Assembly (NCBI GenBank): GCA_030593225.1
Contig: JAUVHP010000052.1
Coordinates: 1 to 7,916, forward strand
Length of the DNA stretch: 7,916 nt
From: an archaeon
GTDB lineage: Archaea; Nanobdellota; Nanobdellia; Pacearchaeales; GW2011-AR1
Reading direction: 5' to 3'
Below are positions 1 through 6,220 of this stretch, in pieces (position 1 is the stretch's first letter; each line of letters begins with the position of its first letter). The notes under the pieces were generated by a model, which worked only from the letters and a program-made list of their open reading frames with translations, did not search any database and had not been told where the DNA came from. A program made the translations under genes and the position numbers.

Positions 1-149
1 GCCATACTCCAATGGATACAATTCCTTTTTTCTCGGAAGGATATATAAATATTGACACTGGTGCTGGATCTGGAAATTATCTATCTGCATACCATATTGA
101 AAAAAAAGAAGTAATAAGATCTGATGGTAAAAAATTTCAAGACAAATGA
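1..149 (+). CDS. Calcineurin-like metallophosphoesterase, C-terminal end (partial)
   Basis: This is the last 48 residues of a gene that begins outside the window; the reading frame is complete from position 3 and ends at TGA 147-149. The peptide opens with HTP, whose preceding codon ends in GC and would be glycine if it is GGC, giving the GHTP metal-ligand motif. It continues with GYINIDTGAGSGNYLSAYHI. The order GHTP, then about 15 residues, then INIDTG-G-G, then L-A, is the usual C-terminal end of PPP/PrpE-like calcineurin phosphoesterases, where the His binds the dinuclear metal centre. Substrate cannot be judged: diadenosine tetraphosphatase, protein phosphatase and sugar-phosphatase roles are all possible. 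It is followed by a 90-bp gap and then a separate promoter, so it is probably not in the same transcript as the next gene. The family call is fairly safe; the exact function is unknown. Confidence 0.75.
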   Translation, partial: HTPMDTIPFFSEGYINIDTGAGSGNYLSAYHIEKKEVIRSDGKKFQDK

Positions 150-210
150 TGAAATTAGAATAATTAGGATTTTTATAAATTGAACAAATATATCTTTAAT
201 TAAAGTAATA

Positions 211-220
211 TTTATATAAA
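211..220 (+). promoter_or_regulatory. Archaeal TATA box (box A), leaderless promoter
   Basis: TTTATATAAA matches the archaeal box A consensus TTTAWATA. Its first base is exactly 29 bp before the ATG at 240, so transcription starting at the usual 25-27 bp from the box centre would begin at or next to the start codon. The A-rich bases just upstream (AAGTAATA) could serve as a BRE. No Shine-Dalgarno sequence precedes the ATG, as expected for a leaderless mRNA. Confidence 0.7.
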
Positions 221-224
221 CTTA

Positions 225-231
225 TTTTTTT
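225..231 (+). terminator. Poly-T run, possible terminator of the upstream phosphoesterase
   Basis: Seven consecutive T residues after an AT-rich stretch, downstream of the stop at 147-149. Archaeal RNA polymerase can terminate on T-runs without a hairpin. The run also lies inside the core promoter of the next gene, so it may only reflect promoter composition. Confidence 0.3.
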
Positions 232-239
232 GTCGTTAA

Positions 240-1535
240 ATGGATAAGAAAAAAGTTTTATTAATAAGTCTACGAAGTCCTTTTTTAGATAGTGATAGAG
301 TTTATCCTCCCTTAGGATTATTATATCTTGCAACATATGTTGGACAATCAGGTCATGAAGTGGATATTGAAGATGCCTTTGAAAATCCACAAGAGCAAAT
401 AATAAAAGATTATTCAGACTATGATGTTATTGGAGTAAGTATTATGACTCCCCAAAAAGAACAAGCACAAAAAATTATTAATCAATTAAAAAATCGAGAA
501 ACGGATAAAAAACAAATTTTAGTGGCGGGTGGACCTCATGCACAGTTTTATACTTCCGAACTTGAGGAAGAGAATTGGGATTATATTGTTAAAGGAGATG
601 GCGAAAAACCTCTTTTGGATATTATTGAAGGCAGAGCAACAGAGAGAATTATTTCAAGTAATTTAACCCAAGAAGAATATAATAAATTGCCAGTTCCAAA
701 CAGAATAAAATTTTGGAATTTTTTAAAAAAATATACTCATACATTTGGGAATGACAAAAGAAATGCCACCACATTTTTAAGTGGAAAAGGATGTCCTATG
801 GGATGTACTTTTTGTGAAAATGCAAGAACCCCTATTCGTCAAACCCCAATTGAAAAAGCAAAAAAAGAATTTGATGAAATTCAGAGGTTGGGATTTAATG
901 CCATTTACATTATTGATGATTTATTTACCATATCTATAGATAATGTAAAACCTTTTGCGGAAGAATTAAAAAAGAGAGATATTATCTACAAATGTAATGG
1001 ACATGCAAAGTTTATGACGCCTGAATTTGCAGATTTACTTGCAGATACTGGATGTGTAGAGGTTGGTTTTGGAGTAGAATCTGGAAGTCAAAAGATTTTA
1101 GACAATGTAAACAAGCAAACAACGGTTGAGCAATGCTATGAATTTGTTCGTTTGATGAATGAAAGAGAGATAAGAGTAAAAAGTTTTTTGATGATTGGTC
1201 TTCCTGGAGAAACATATGAAACAATTGAAAAAACAGAAAAGTTCATTAGGGAAAGTGGGACAGATGATTTTCAATTAACTATCTATACTCCATATAAAGG
1301 AACTGCTATTAGAGATAATCTTGATAAAGGTTGTAAAGAGATAGATTTAGTTGTAGAAAAAGAAGCATTTGCACACTTTCGAACGAAGGGAAAAAGTGAA
1401 TCTGTCGTAAGAACGAATGCCCTTTCTTCTGAACAAATTTTGCAAGAGAGGAATAGAATTGTTGAAAAATATAAACCTGCAAGCCATACTAAAAGCAGAG
1501 AAGATCCTTCTTTCTTTAATACTTCTTTAAAATAG
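240..1535 (+). CDS. B12-binding-type radical SAM protein
   Basis: This 431-residue protein has the layout of class B (cobalamin-binding) radical SAM enzymes. Residues 1-135 form a Rossmann-like B12-binding region with PPLGLLYLATYV at 23-34, VAGGPH at 95-100 and VKGDGEKPL at 117-125 (the usual V-GEGE site). The radical SAM core follows, with GCPMGCTFC giving the [4Fe-4S] ligands C185, C189 and C192 in CX3CX2C spacing. GFGVESGSQKIL (276-287) and MIGLPGET (318-325) are core motifs that recur in this family. Members act in the cytoplasm as C- or P-methyltransferases, cyclases or ring-contraction enzymes; BchE and Fom3 are characterised relatives in architecture. Substrate cannot be read from the sequence. 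Because a sugar-nucleotide dehydratase and glycosyltransferases follow, methylation or rearrangement of a sugar or a lipid is a reasonable guess. The start is supported by a TATA box 29 bp upstream. Family call is strong; specific role is unknown. Confidence 0.9.
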   Translation: MDKKKVLLISLRSPFLDSDRVYPPLGLLYLATYVGQSGHEVDIEDAFENPQEQIIKDYSDYDVIGVSIMTPQKEQAQKIINQLKNRETDKKQILVAGGPHAQFYTSELEEENWDYIVKGDGEKPLLDIIEGRATERIISSNLTQEEYNKLPVPNRIKFWNFLKKYTHTFGNDKRNATTFLSGKGCPMGCTFCENARTPIRQTPIEKAKKEFDEIQRLGFNAIYIIDDLFTISIDNVKPFAEELKKRDIIYKCNGHAKFMTPEFADLLADTGCVEVGFGVESGSQKILDNVNKQTTVEQCYEFVRLMNEREIRVKSFLMIGLPGETYETIEKTEKFIRESGTDDFQLTIYTPYKGTAIRDNLDKGCKEIDLVVEKEAFAHFRTKGKSESVVRTNALSSEQILQERNRIVEKYKPASHTKSREDPSFFNTSLK

Positions 1536-1565
1536 AGAGAGATTATTAAAAATACAACCTAAAAA

Positions 1566-1575
1566 TTTAAAAATA
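1566..1575 (+). promoter_or_regulatory. Probable archaeal TATA box for the 4,6-dehydratase gene
   Basis: TTTAAAAATA begins 30 bp before the ATG at 1596, close to the spacing seen at the other promoters in this window. It lies in the 60-bp gap after the first radical SAM gene, which has no T-run terminator, so the dehydratase may be transcribed both from here and by read-through. The box is less canonical than the others. Confidence 0.5.
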
Positions 1576-1595
1576 AAGATTTGTTTGGGGAATTT

Positions 1596-2582
1596 ATGGA
1601 TTTCGAAGAAGATGTATGTAATTTATTTGAAGGAAAATCAATATTAATTACTGGAGGAGCAGGAGCATTAGGAAAAGAATTGATAAAAAGAATTCTCCCA
1701 TATTCTCCAAAAAAAATAATTATTTTTAGCAGAGATGAGGAAAAACAAGATGTTGTTAAAAAAATACATGGGTTTGAAAAATGTGAATACCTTATTGGAG
1801 ACATCAAAGACTACCATGCAATCAGAAATGCTATAAGAATGGTGGATATTGTCATACATGCTGCTGCATTCAAATATGTAGATATCGCAGAAAATCAAGT
1901 AATGGAATGTCTAAAAACAAATGTTTTGGGATCAATAAATGTTATTAATGCTGTAAAAGATGAAAAAAATGTAGAAATTTGTCTTGCTGTTTCTACAGAT
2001 AAATCTTCTGCACCAATTAATGCATATGGTATGAGTAAATGTTTAATGGAAAAATTATTTTATGAAGCGGGAAAAACAAAAGGAGATTTAAATACAAAAT
2101 TTTTAACAGTAAGATATGGAAATGTGTTAATGACAACAGGTTCAATAGTTCCAAAATGGCAAAAAGCTTACTTAGAAAAAAAAGAAATTGGAGTGACTGA
2201 CCCTAAGATGACTAGATTTTTTTTCACATTAGATGATTCTATAGATTTAATTTTTTATACATTAATAAATGGGAATGATGGAGAAATAGTATCTACAAAG
2301 ATGGACGCAATTTATATAAAAGATCTGGCAGAAGTTATGAGTAGAGGAGAAGTTCCAGTAAGAGTTATTGGTATGAGGCCGGGTGAGAAAAGAGATGAAT
2401 GTTTGATAGCCTATTTTGAATGCAAAGATACTATTGTAAAAGATGGCAGATTTATTATAAGACCACATAGTGATAATGGAATAGGCCAAAATCCTGAAAT
2501 ACCTTTTACTTCTAATATTGCTAAAATTCTTAATAAAGAAGAAATTAAAGAATTATTAAGAAAGGCTGGAGTTTTAATCTGA
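1596..2582 (+). CDS. UDP-N-acetylglucosamine 4,6-dehydratase-like extended SDR (PseB/FlaA1/CapD type)
   Basis: A 328-residue NAD(P)-dependent extended SDR. The cofactor loop is TGGAGALG (19-26), the adenine-side acid is D69 in GDIKD, and AAAFKYVD (89-96) matches the AAAxKHV motif of PseB-type enzymes. The active site reads STDK (133-136) with Y144 and K148 in YGMSK; the STDK sequence, with Asp and Lys replacing the usual Ser/Thr pair, marks the 4,6-dehydratase group. RYGNV (173-177), MTRFFF (205-210) and GMRPGEKRDE (259-268) are further family hallmarks. The expected reaction is water loss from a UDP-hexose, probably UDP-GlcNAc, to a 4-keto-6-deoxy product, with or without C5 inversion. The length is normal for the group. 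An in-frame TTG at 1581 would add five residues, but the ATG at 1596 has a TATA box 30 bp upstream and GGGGA at 1587-1591. Substrate and C5 stereochemistry are not decided by sequence reading. Confidence 0.9.
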   Translation: MDFEEDVCNLFEGKSILITGGAGALGKELIKRILPYSPKKIIIFSRDEEKQDVVKKIHGFEKCEYLIGDIKDYHAIRNAIRMVDIVIHAAAFKYVDIAENQVMECLKTNVLGSINVINAVKDEKNVEICLAVSTDKSSAPINAYGMSKCLMEKLFYEAGKTKGDLNTKFLTVRYGNVLMTTGSIVPKWQKAYLEKKEIGVTDPKMTRFFFTLDDSIDLIFYTLINGNDGEIVSTKMDAIYIKDLAEVMSRGEVPVRVIGMRPGEKRDECLIAYFECKDTIVKDGRFIIRPHSDNGIGQNPEIPFTSNIAKILNKEEIKELLRKAGVLI

Positions 2583-2598
2583 TTCTTTTAATTTTTTT
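2583..2598 (+). terminator. T-rich terminator after the dehydratase gene
   Basis: Immediately after the TGA stop the plus strand reads TTCTTTTAATTTTTTT, ending in a seven-T run. Such runs terminate archaeal transcription without a stem-loop. A new promoter lies directly downstream, in line with a transcript boundary here. Confidence 0.45.
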
Positions 2599-2610
2599 GC
2601 TACGACAATT

Positions 2611-2620
2611 TTTATAAAAG
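2611..2620 (+). promoter_or_regulatory. Archaeal TATA box, leaderless promoter of the two glycosyltransferase genes
   Basis: TTTATAAAAG begins exactly 29 bp before the ATG at 2640, with no Shine-Dalgarno sequence between. An eight-T run (2630-2637) lies directly before the predicted start of transcription. The promoter would drive both glycosyltransferase genes, which overlap. Confidence 0.65.
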
Positions 2621-2639
2621 CTGATTTTATTTTTTTTAT

Positions 2640-3827
2640 ATGAAAAAACAAATAGTTTTTGTTGAACCTATCCCAAATATCCTTAATTTTAAAATTGCTA
2701 GGGCATTAAAAGAAAAAGATTATGAGATAATTTTGATAAGCTTTCTTAAATTTGACAAAGAATTATATCAAAAAGCTTATTCTAAAATGATTTGTTTCGA
2801 TTTAGAATCGTTTAGTCTAAACATAAAAAATGTTTTAAATATTTTTAAAAGAATTCCTAAAATACTTAAAAAATATTCTAAAATTAAAAAATTAAATCCT
2901 TCTGTTGTGGTAGGATTTGCTTCACCATATCCTCTATGGATACATGTTTTAATAAAAAAAATTGTAAGAAATATTCCTTTTGTTTTTTTCCCTTATGATG
3001 TTAATATTTTAAAATATAAAAAGATAAAATATTATAAAAAAGCCGGAATTCCTGATTTTGAATTAAAAGCTGAGAAATATTTATTTGAAAATTCAGATGG
3101 AATTATATTTAAAGGTGATGAAGAATCTTATGTCAAAAAAATCTTTAATGTTAAATGCCCTGTTATAAAATTCCCTCCTTATTGTTCAAAAGATTTTATG
3201 GTTCCTATTAATAAAAATAAAATTTCTGATAAAGATGGACAAATTCATTCAGTATATCTTGGATCTATTGAAAGTGAAGAAGATGATTCAGATGCATTTG
3301 GTTTAGGATCGTGGGAATATTCTATAAAAGAAATTCTTAAACAAAAAATTCATTTTCATATATATAGTAATCAATATGAATATATAAAGAATTCTAGAAT
3401 ATATAAAAAATTTTTATCTAGCAAATACTTTCATTTGCATAAACCCTTGGGCCAATTAGAAATAATTAAAGAGATATCAAAATATGATATTGGTATGTGG
3501 TTTCCAAATTTTAATTTCGAAATAATAAAAAAGGAACTTGTTAGTACTGGTGCTGCAAATAAAGTTGCTTCTTTTTTAGAAGCAGGATTGCCTTTTATGT
3601 ACTACAAGGAATTTGAAGTTACAGATAGATTAATGAAACGTTATAATTTGGATATTGGATTTATTAGAAAAGATATAAAAAATATTAATAAAATGGTTCA
3701 AAAATTAGATTTAAATTATCTACTTAAAAATGTTATTAAAGCTAGAGAAGATTTTGAAATAAATAAAAATATTGAAAAATTTGAAAAATTTTTAAATCAA
3801 ATTATAAGTAAAAAATATCTAAAATGA
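2640..3827 (+). CDS. GT-B fold glycosyltransferase (GT4-like)
   Basis: A 395-residue protein with two Rossmann-like halves. The N-terminal half starts with a short strand (QIVFVEP), contains VVVGFASPYPLW (89-100) and FPYD (117-120), and is rich in Lys, Ile and Asn. The C-terminal half begins near VYLGSI (205-210) and carries the donor-site region: KYDIGMWFPN (281-290), then ANKVASFLEAGLPFMYY (306-322). The last stretch matches the K-xx-ylaaGlPvi signature of GT4-type sugar transferases, in which the loop binds the nucleotide sugar. No signal peptide or membrane segment is evident, so it probably acts at the inner face of the membrane on a lipid-linked or nascent glycan. Its stop overlaps the start of the next gene by 4 bp (ATGA), so the two are co-expressed. 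The usual E-x7-E motif is not clear, making it a divergent member. Donor and acceptor cannot be identified. Confidence 0.75.
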   Translation: MKKQIVFVEPIPNILNFKIARALKEKDYEIILISFLKFDKELYQKAYSKMICFDLESFSLNIKNVLNIFKRIPKILKKYSKIKKLNPSVVVGFASPYPLWIHVLIKKIVRNIPFVFFPYDVNILKYKKIKYYKKAGIPDFELKAEKYLFENSDGIIFKGDEESYVKKIFNVKCPVIKFPPYCSKDFMVPINKNKISDKDGQIHSVYLGSIESEEDDSDAFGLGSWEYSIKEILKQKIHFHIYSNQYEYIKNSRIYKKFLSSKYFHLHKPLGQLEIIKEISKYDIGMWFPNFNFEIIKKELVSTGAANKVASFLEAGLPFMYYKEFEVTDRLMKRYNLDIGFIRKDIKNINKMVQKLDLNYLLKNVIKAREDFEINKNIEKFEKFLNQIISKKYLK

Positions 3828-4777
3828 CTAGAAAAGAAAAAATTCTTATTATCAAAACAGGATATTCTGAAATTTTGGAGTATAATATTAATTCAAAAAA
3901 AGTTAGTTTTGGAGATATATTAAGAACTACTCCATTACTTCATTTATACAAAAATGATGAAATAACTTGGGTTACTGATGAAGTGGCATTCCCTCTTTTA
4001 GATGAAAACGCATATATTGATAGACTCCTCCCCTTAGATTTTTGGACCGCTGCAAAATTACAAGGGGAAGAATTTGATACGCTAATAAATCTTGAAAAAA
4101 ATATAGAAATTTGTAAATTTGCTAAAACTATAGAAGCTTGGAAAAAATATGGGTTTAGATTTGATACAAAAACTAATCAGGCTGAAGCATATGATCGAGC
4201 ATTTGAAATATTAGGAGTTAGTTCAAACCCTTTGGCTAAAAAAGAAAATTCCAGAATTCTTGAAGATCTTTTATTTGAGATGGTGGGAGAAAAATGGGGT
4301 GGTGAAAGATATATTTTAGGATACAAACCAAAAACAATTCAAACATATGATATTGGATTAAATATATTGGTGGGAGAAAAATGGCCAACAAAATCCTGGC
4401 CAAAAGAAAATTGGAGTATATTAGAGGGAATCTTAAACAAAGAAGGGGTGAAAGTTACTAGGCAAGATGATGTTTATGAAGAAGTGAAAAATGATATAAA
4501 GAAATATATCGATTGGATAAATTCATGTAAAATAATTGTGAGTAATGATAGTTTGGGGCTACATTTAGGCTTAGCACTTAACAAAAAGGTTTTAGGATTA
4601 TTTGGTCCGACACCCCACAAAGAAATTTATTTTGAAAATAGAGGAAAAGCCATTTTTCCAAATAATTCAATTGGTTGTATTCCTTGTTTTAAAGGGGTTT
4701 GCGAAAGAGGAAAGAATTGTATGGAAGATATTTCTGTTGAAAAAGTTTATAGAGAGATTAAAAATTATATGTTATAA
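3824..4777 (+). CDS. Glycosyltransferase family 9 (heptosyltransferase-like)
   Basis: A 317-residue GT-B glycosyltransferase of family 9. It begins KILIIKTGYSEIL (6-18), and the SFGDILRTTPLL segment (28-39) corresponds to the N-terminal GD-LLTTP loop of this family. The donor-binding half has GEKWPTKSWP (184-193), the family's P-TK-WP segment, and VSNDSLGLHLGLALN (239-253) followed by LGLFGPT (257-263), matching the D-G--HLAaAL---v-alFGPT signature. Near the end a cysteine group (C285, C288, C293, C299 in CIPC...C...CM) precedes the final helix. Well-known members add heptose from ADP-heptose to lipopolysaccharide; in an archaeon the donor and acceptor must differ, so the name describes fold only. 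The ATG overlaps the preceding stop codon and no Shine-Dalgarno sequence is present, so translational coupling is likely. The roughly 15-residue stretch between the first strand and the GD loop is longer than in WaaC/WaaF. Confidence 0.88.
   Translation: MTRKEKILIIKTGYSEILEYNINSKKVSFGDILRTTPLLHLYKNDEITWVTDEVAFPLLDENAYIDRLLPLDFWTAAKLQGEEFDTLINLEKNIEICKFAKTIEAWKKYGFRFDTKTNQAEAYDRAFEILGVSSNPLAKKENSRILEDLLFEMVGEKWGGERYILGYKPKTIQTYDIGLNILVGEKWPTKSWPKENWSILEGILNKEGVKVTRQDDVYEEVKNDIKKYIDWINSCKIIVSNDSLGLHLGLALNKKVLGLFGPTPHKEIYFENRGKAIFPNNSIGCIPCFKGVCERGKNCMEDISVEKVYREIKNYML
4281..4384 (+). repeat. 17-bp perfect direct repeat within the GT9 gene
   Basis: TGGTGGGAGAAAAATGG occurs at 4281-4297 and again at 4368-4384, 87 bp (29 codons) apart and in the same frame. 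Both copies encode a VGEKW motif (residues 154-158 and 183-187); the second copy leads into the family's P-TK-WP donor-site segment. Confidence 0.7.
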
Positions 4778-4813
4778 TTTAAAACTCAGAGATTTTATTT
4801 AATATTTTTATTT
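4778..4813. terminator. Convergent gene junction with T-rich stretches
   Basis: Only 17 bp separate the stops of the convergent GT9 and SDR genes. On the plus strand this junction and the SDR 3' end read through T-rich blocks (GATTTTATTT, then ATATTTTTATTT), which may end the glycosyltransferase transcript. On the minus strand only a four-T run is present. No convincing stem-loop is visible. Confidence 0.3.
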
Positions 4814-5487
4814 ATTGTTAATTCATCCATACTGGCACTTTGATTTTTTTTACATGCATCATAAATAATTTGGGCGACATCTAAAGGATTCATGCATCTA
4901 CTTATATCTCTGCCTGTTTTAGCATACATATCTGTTTTCATTCCCCCCACATAAACTCCAATAATTCTTATTCCTTCTTTTTTTGCTTCAAATCTCAAAG
5001 AATCTGTAAATCCTTCCAACCCCTTCTTACTTGAACAATAAATTGTTTTTAATTCTGGTACATTTAAACTAGCTACTGAATTAATGTTTACAATTATCCC
5101 AGATTTTTTTCTTGAAAATAAAGGATATATTTTTTTTGTGAGTTTTATTGGTGCAATTAAATTTACTTCTAAAGCATCTTCAATATCCCTAAAATTTGTA
5201 TTTTCTAAAGAACCGCTATAATCTACCCCTGCATTATTTACTAAAATTGATATATTTCTTTTTTTTGCTACTTGAAATAATTTTTCAATTGTTTTATATG
5301 ATTTAATATCTCCTTTTACAATTTCACAATCTACATTTTTTGTAAGAATTTTTTCTTTTATTTGTCTTAAATTTTCTTCATCCCTACCATGTAAAATTAT
5401 ATCATAATTATTTTTAGAGAAAATTAAAGCCAAACTTTCCCCAAGCCCTTTACTAGAACCAGTTACTAATACTGTTTCATTTACCAT
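4795..5487 (-). CDS. Classical short-chain dehydrogenase/reductase (SDR)
   Basis: A 230-residue classical SDR, close to the usual 250. It has the NAD(P) loop TGSSKGLG (9-16), an Arg in HGRDEE (33-38) that may favour NADP, GDIKS (59-63) for adenine contact, and NNAG (84-87). The catalytic tetrad N109, S137, Y150 and K154 is complete (EVNL, NINSVAS, YCSSK). GGMKTDMY (181-188) fits the PG---T cofactor loop. It should interconvert a carbonyl and an alcohol in the cytoplasm. It is the only minus-strand gene here and diverges from the thiamine-diphosphate enzyme pair, with back-to-back TATA boxes 30 bp apart. That placement suggests, without proving, that it reduces a keto group made by the neighbouring enzymes; KDSR-like or 3-oxoacyl reductase roles are equally allowed by sequence. 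The start is supported by a TATA box 29 bp upstream on the minus strand. Confidence 0.85.
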   Translation of the reverse strand: MVNETVLVTGSSKGLGESLALIFSKNNYDIILHGRDEENLRQIKEKILTKNVDCEIVKGDIKSYKTIEKLFQVAKKRNISILVNNAGVDYSGSLENTNFRDIEDALEVNLIAPIKLTKKIYPLFSRKKSGIIVNINSVASLNVPELKTIYCSSKKGLEGFTDSLRFEAKKEGIRIIGVYVGGMKTDMYAKTGRDISRCMNPLDVAQIIYDACKKNQSASMDELTINKNIK

Positions 5488-5506
5488 AATTAAATGCTAT
5501 ATATAA

Positions 5507-5516
5507 GATATATAAA
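5507..5516 (-). promoter_or_regulatory. Archaeal TATA box for the SDR gene (leaderless)
   Basis: On the minus strand this reads TTTATATATC, with its first base 29 bp before the SDR ATG. The preceding minus-strand bases AAAAGAA are purine-rich, like a BRE. There is no Shine-Dalgarno sequence, so a leaderless transcript is expected. Confidence 0.65.
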
Positions 5517-5546
5517 TTCTTTTGTTATTTTTGGACATAAAATAAA

Positions 5547-5556
5547 TTATATAAAT
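5547..5556 (+). promoter_or_regulatory. Archaeal TATA box for the thiamine-diphosphate enzyme pair
   Basis: TTATATAAAT preceded by A-rich bases (AAAATAAA) is the best box A on the plus strand in the divergent intergenic region. It lies 46 bp before the ATG at 5593, predicting a transcript start near 5576 and a leader of about 17 nt. A weaker T/A stretch at 5558-5567 is an alternative. This is the only complete promoter in the window that does not fit a leaderless start. Confidence 0.5.
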
Positions 5557-5592
5557 CTTTTTAAACAAATTTCTAATTATCTAAATTATAAA

Positions 5593-6219
5593 ATGAACAT
5601 TAATATATCTAAAAAAGAATTGATAGAATTTGAGAATAAAATAGCAGAAAAATGGAATAATGCTGAAATCCCATATTATATTCATTTGTCAGGAGGGAAT
5701 GAAGAACAATTAATTGAGATTTTTAGACAAATAAATTTAGAAGATTACAAAATATCCACTCATCGATCCCATTACCATTATTTGTTGTCTGGAGGTTCAC
5801 CAAAAAAATTAGAAAAGATGATTCTCGAAGGCAGAAGTATGCATATAATTGATAGAGATTTAAATTTTATTTCAACTGCTATTGTTTCTGGAGGTCCAAC
5901 AATGGCCACAGGTATTGCATTGGCCTTAAAAAGAAAAAAAGAAGATAGACATGTATTTTGTTTCTTGGGGGATGCCGCAGAGGAAGAGGGGCATTTTTAT
6001 GAAGCAGTAAGATATGTAGATGGGCATAATTTACCTTGCACATTTATTATTGAAGATAATGACCGTTCTGTTGAAACTTCAAAAATAGAAAGATATGGAA
6101 AATCTGAAATGCGGTGGCCTTCTTGTGTTAAAAGATATAACTATAAACCGACTACGCCCCATGCGGGAACTGGTGAATTTGTTAATTTTTCTGGAACTAA
6201 ATTGGGTTCAACAATGTAA
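5593..6219 (+). CDS. Thiamine-diphosphate-binding subunit, E1-alpha/transketolase N-terminal-like
   Basis: This 208-residue protein is the diphosphate-binding (PP) half of a split thiamine-diphosphate enzyme. THRSHYHYLLSGG (56-68) and RSMHIIDRDLNFISTAIVSG (81-100) follow the HRGHgH...G and GgSMHi-D...F-g--aIVG motifs of E1 alpha subunits. The ThDP/Mg2+ motif starts at G126-D127-A128 (GDAAEEEGHFYEA) and closes at N156 in EDND, about 28 residues later; the usual GDG is GDA here. It lacks the C-terminal part of a typical 320-360 residue E1 alpha. An in-frame ATG at 5494 would add 33 residues, but that segment overlaps the promoter and TATA box and looks translated by accident, so 5593 is preferred. 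One base separates its stop from the next gene, its presumed partner. It could perform ketol or acyl transfer, decarboxylation, or be a transketolase subunit; the substrate is unknown. Confidence 0.85.
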   Translation: MNINISKKELIEFENKIAEKWNNAEIPYYIHLSGGNEEQLIEIFRQINLEDYKISTHRSHYHYLLSGGSPKKLEKMILEGRSMHIIDRDLNFISTAIVSGGPTMATGIALALKRKKEDRHVFCFLGDAAEEEGHFYEAVRYVDGHNLPCTFIIEDNDRSVETSKIERYGKSEMRWPSCVKRYNYKPTTPHAGTGEFVNFSGTKLGSTM

Positions 6220-6220
6220 A

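Larger units (their letters stand above)
150..239. other. AT-rich intergenic region with the promoter of the first radical SAM gene
   Basis: Ninety bases between the phosphoesterase stop and the ATG at 240. No open frame of note and no structured RNA are visible. It contains the TATA box at 211-220 and a seven-T run at 225-231 that may double as a terminator for the upstream gene. Confidence 0.6.

Noticed and set aside
1581..1595. TTG start for the 4,6-dehydratase
   Set aside because: The ATG at 1596 has better promoter spacing and GGGGA just upstream; the five extra residues bring no motif.
1559..1898. Antisense open frames across the dehydratase gene
   Set aside because: Low-complexity, Phe/Ser/Ile-rich translations opposite a gene with clear family motifs; shadow frames of AT-rich coding sequence. 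The same holds for antisense frames at 196-390, 1012-1224 and 2262-2489.
4602..4802. 66-codon plus-strand frame overlapping the end of the GT9 gene
   Set aside because: Out of frame with the conserved GT9 donor motif, Lys/Ile/Phe-rich, and without its own promoter or motif.
5494..5592. N-terminal extension of 33 residues on the ThDP alpha subunit
   Set aside because: It is rich in Ile, Tyr and Asn, overlaps both divergent TATA boxes and shows no family motif; the ATG at 5593 gives the expected domain start.
6095..6220. Extension of the ThDP beta subunit upstream into the alpha gene
   Set aside because: It overlaps 125 bases of the alpha coding region out of frame and adds no recognisable motif; the ATG at 6221 follows the alpha stop by one base and starts the Pyr domain normally.
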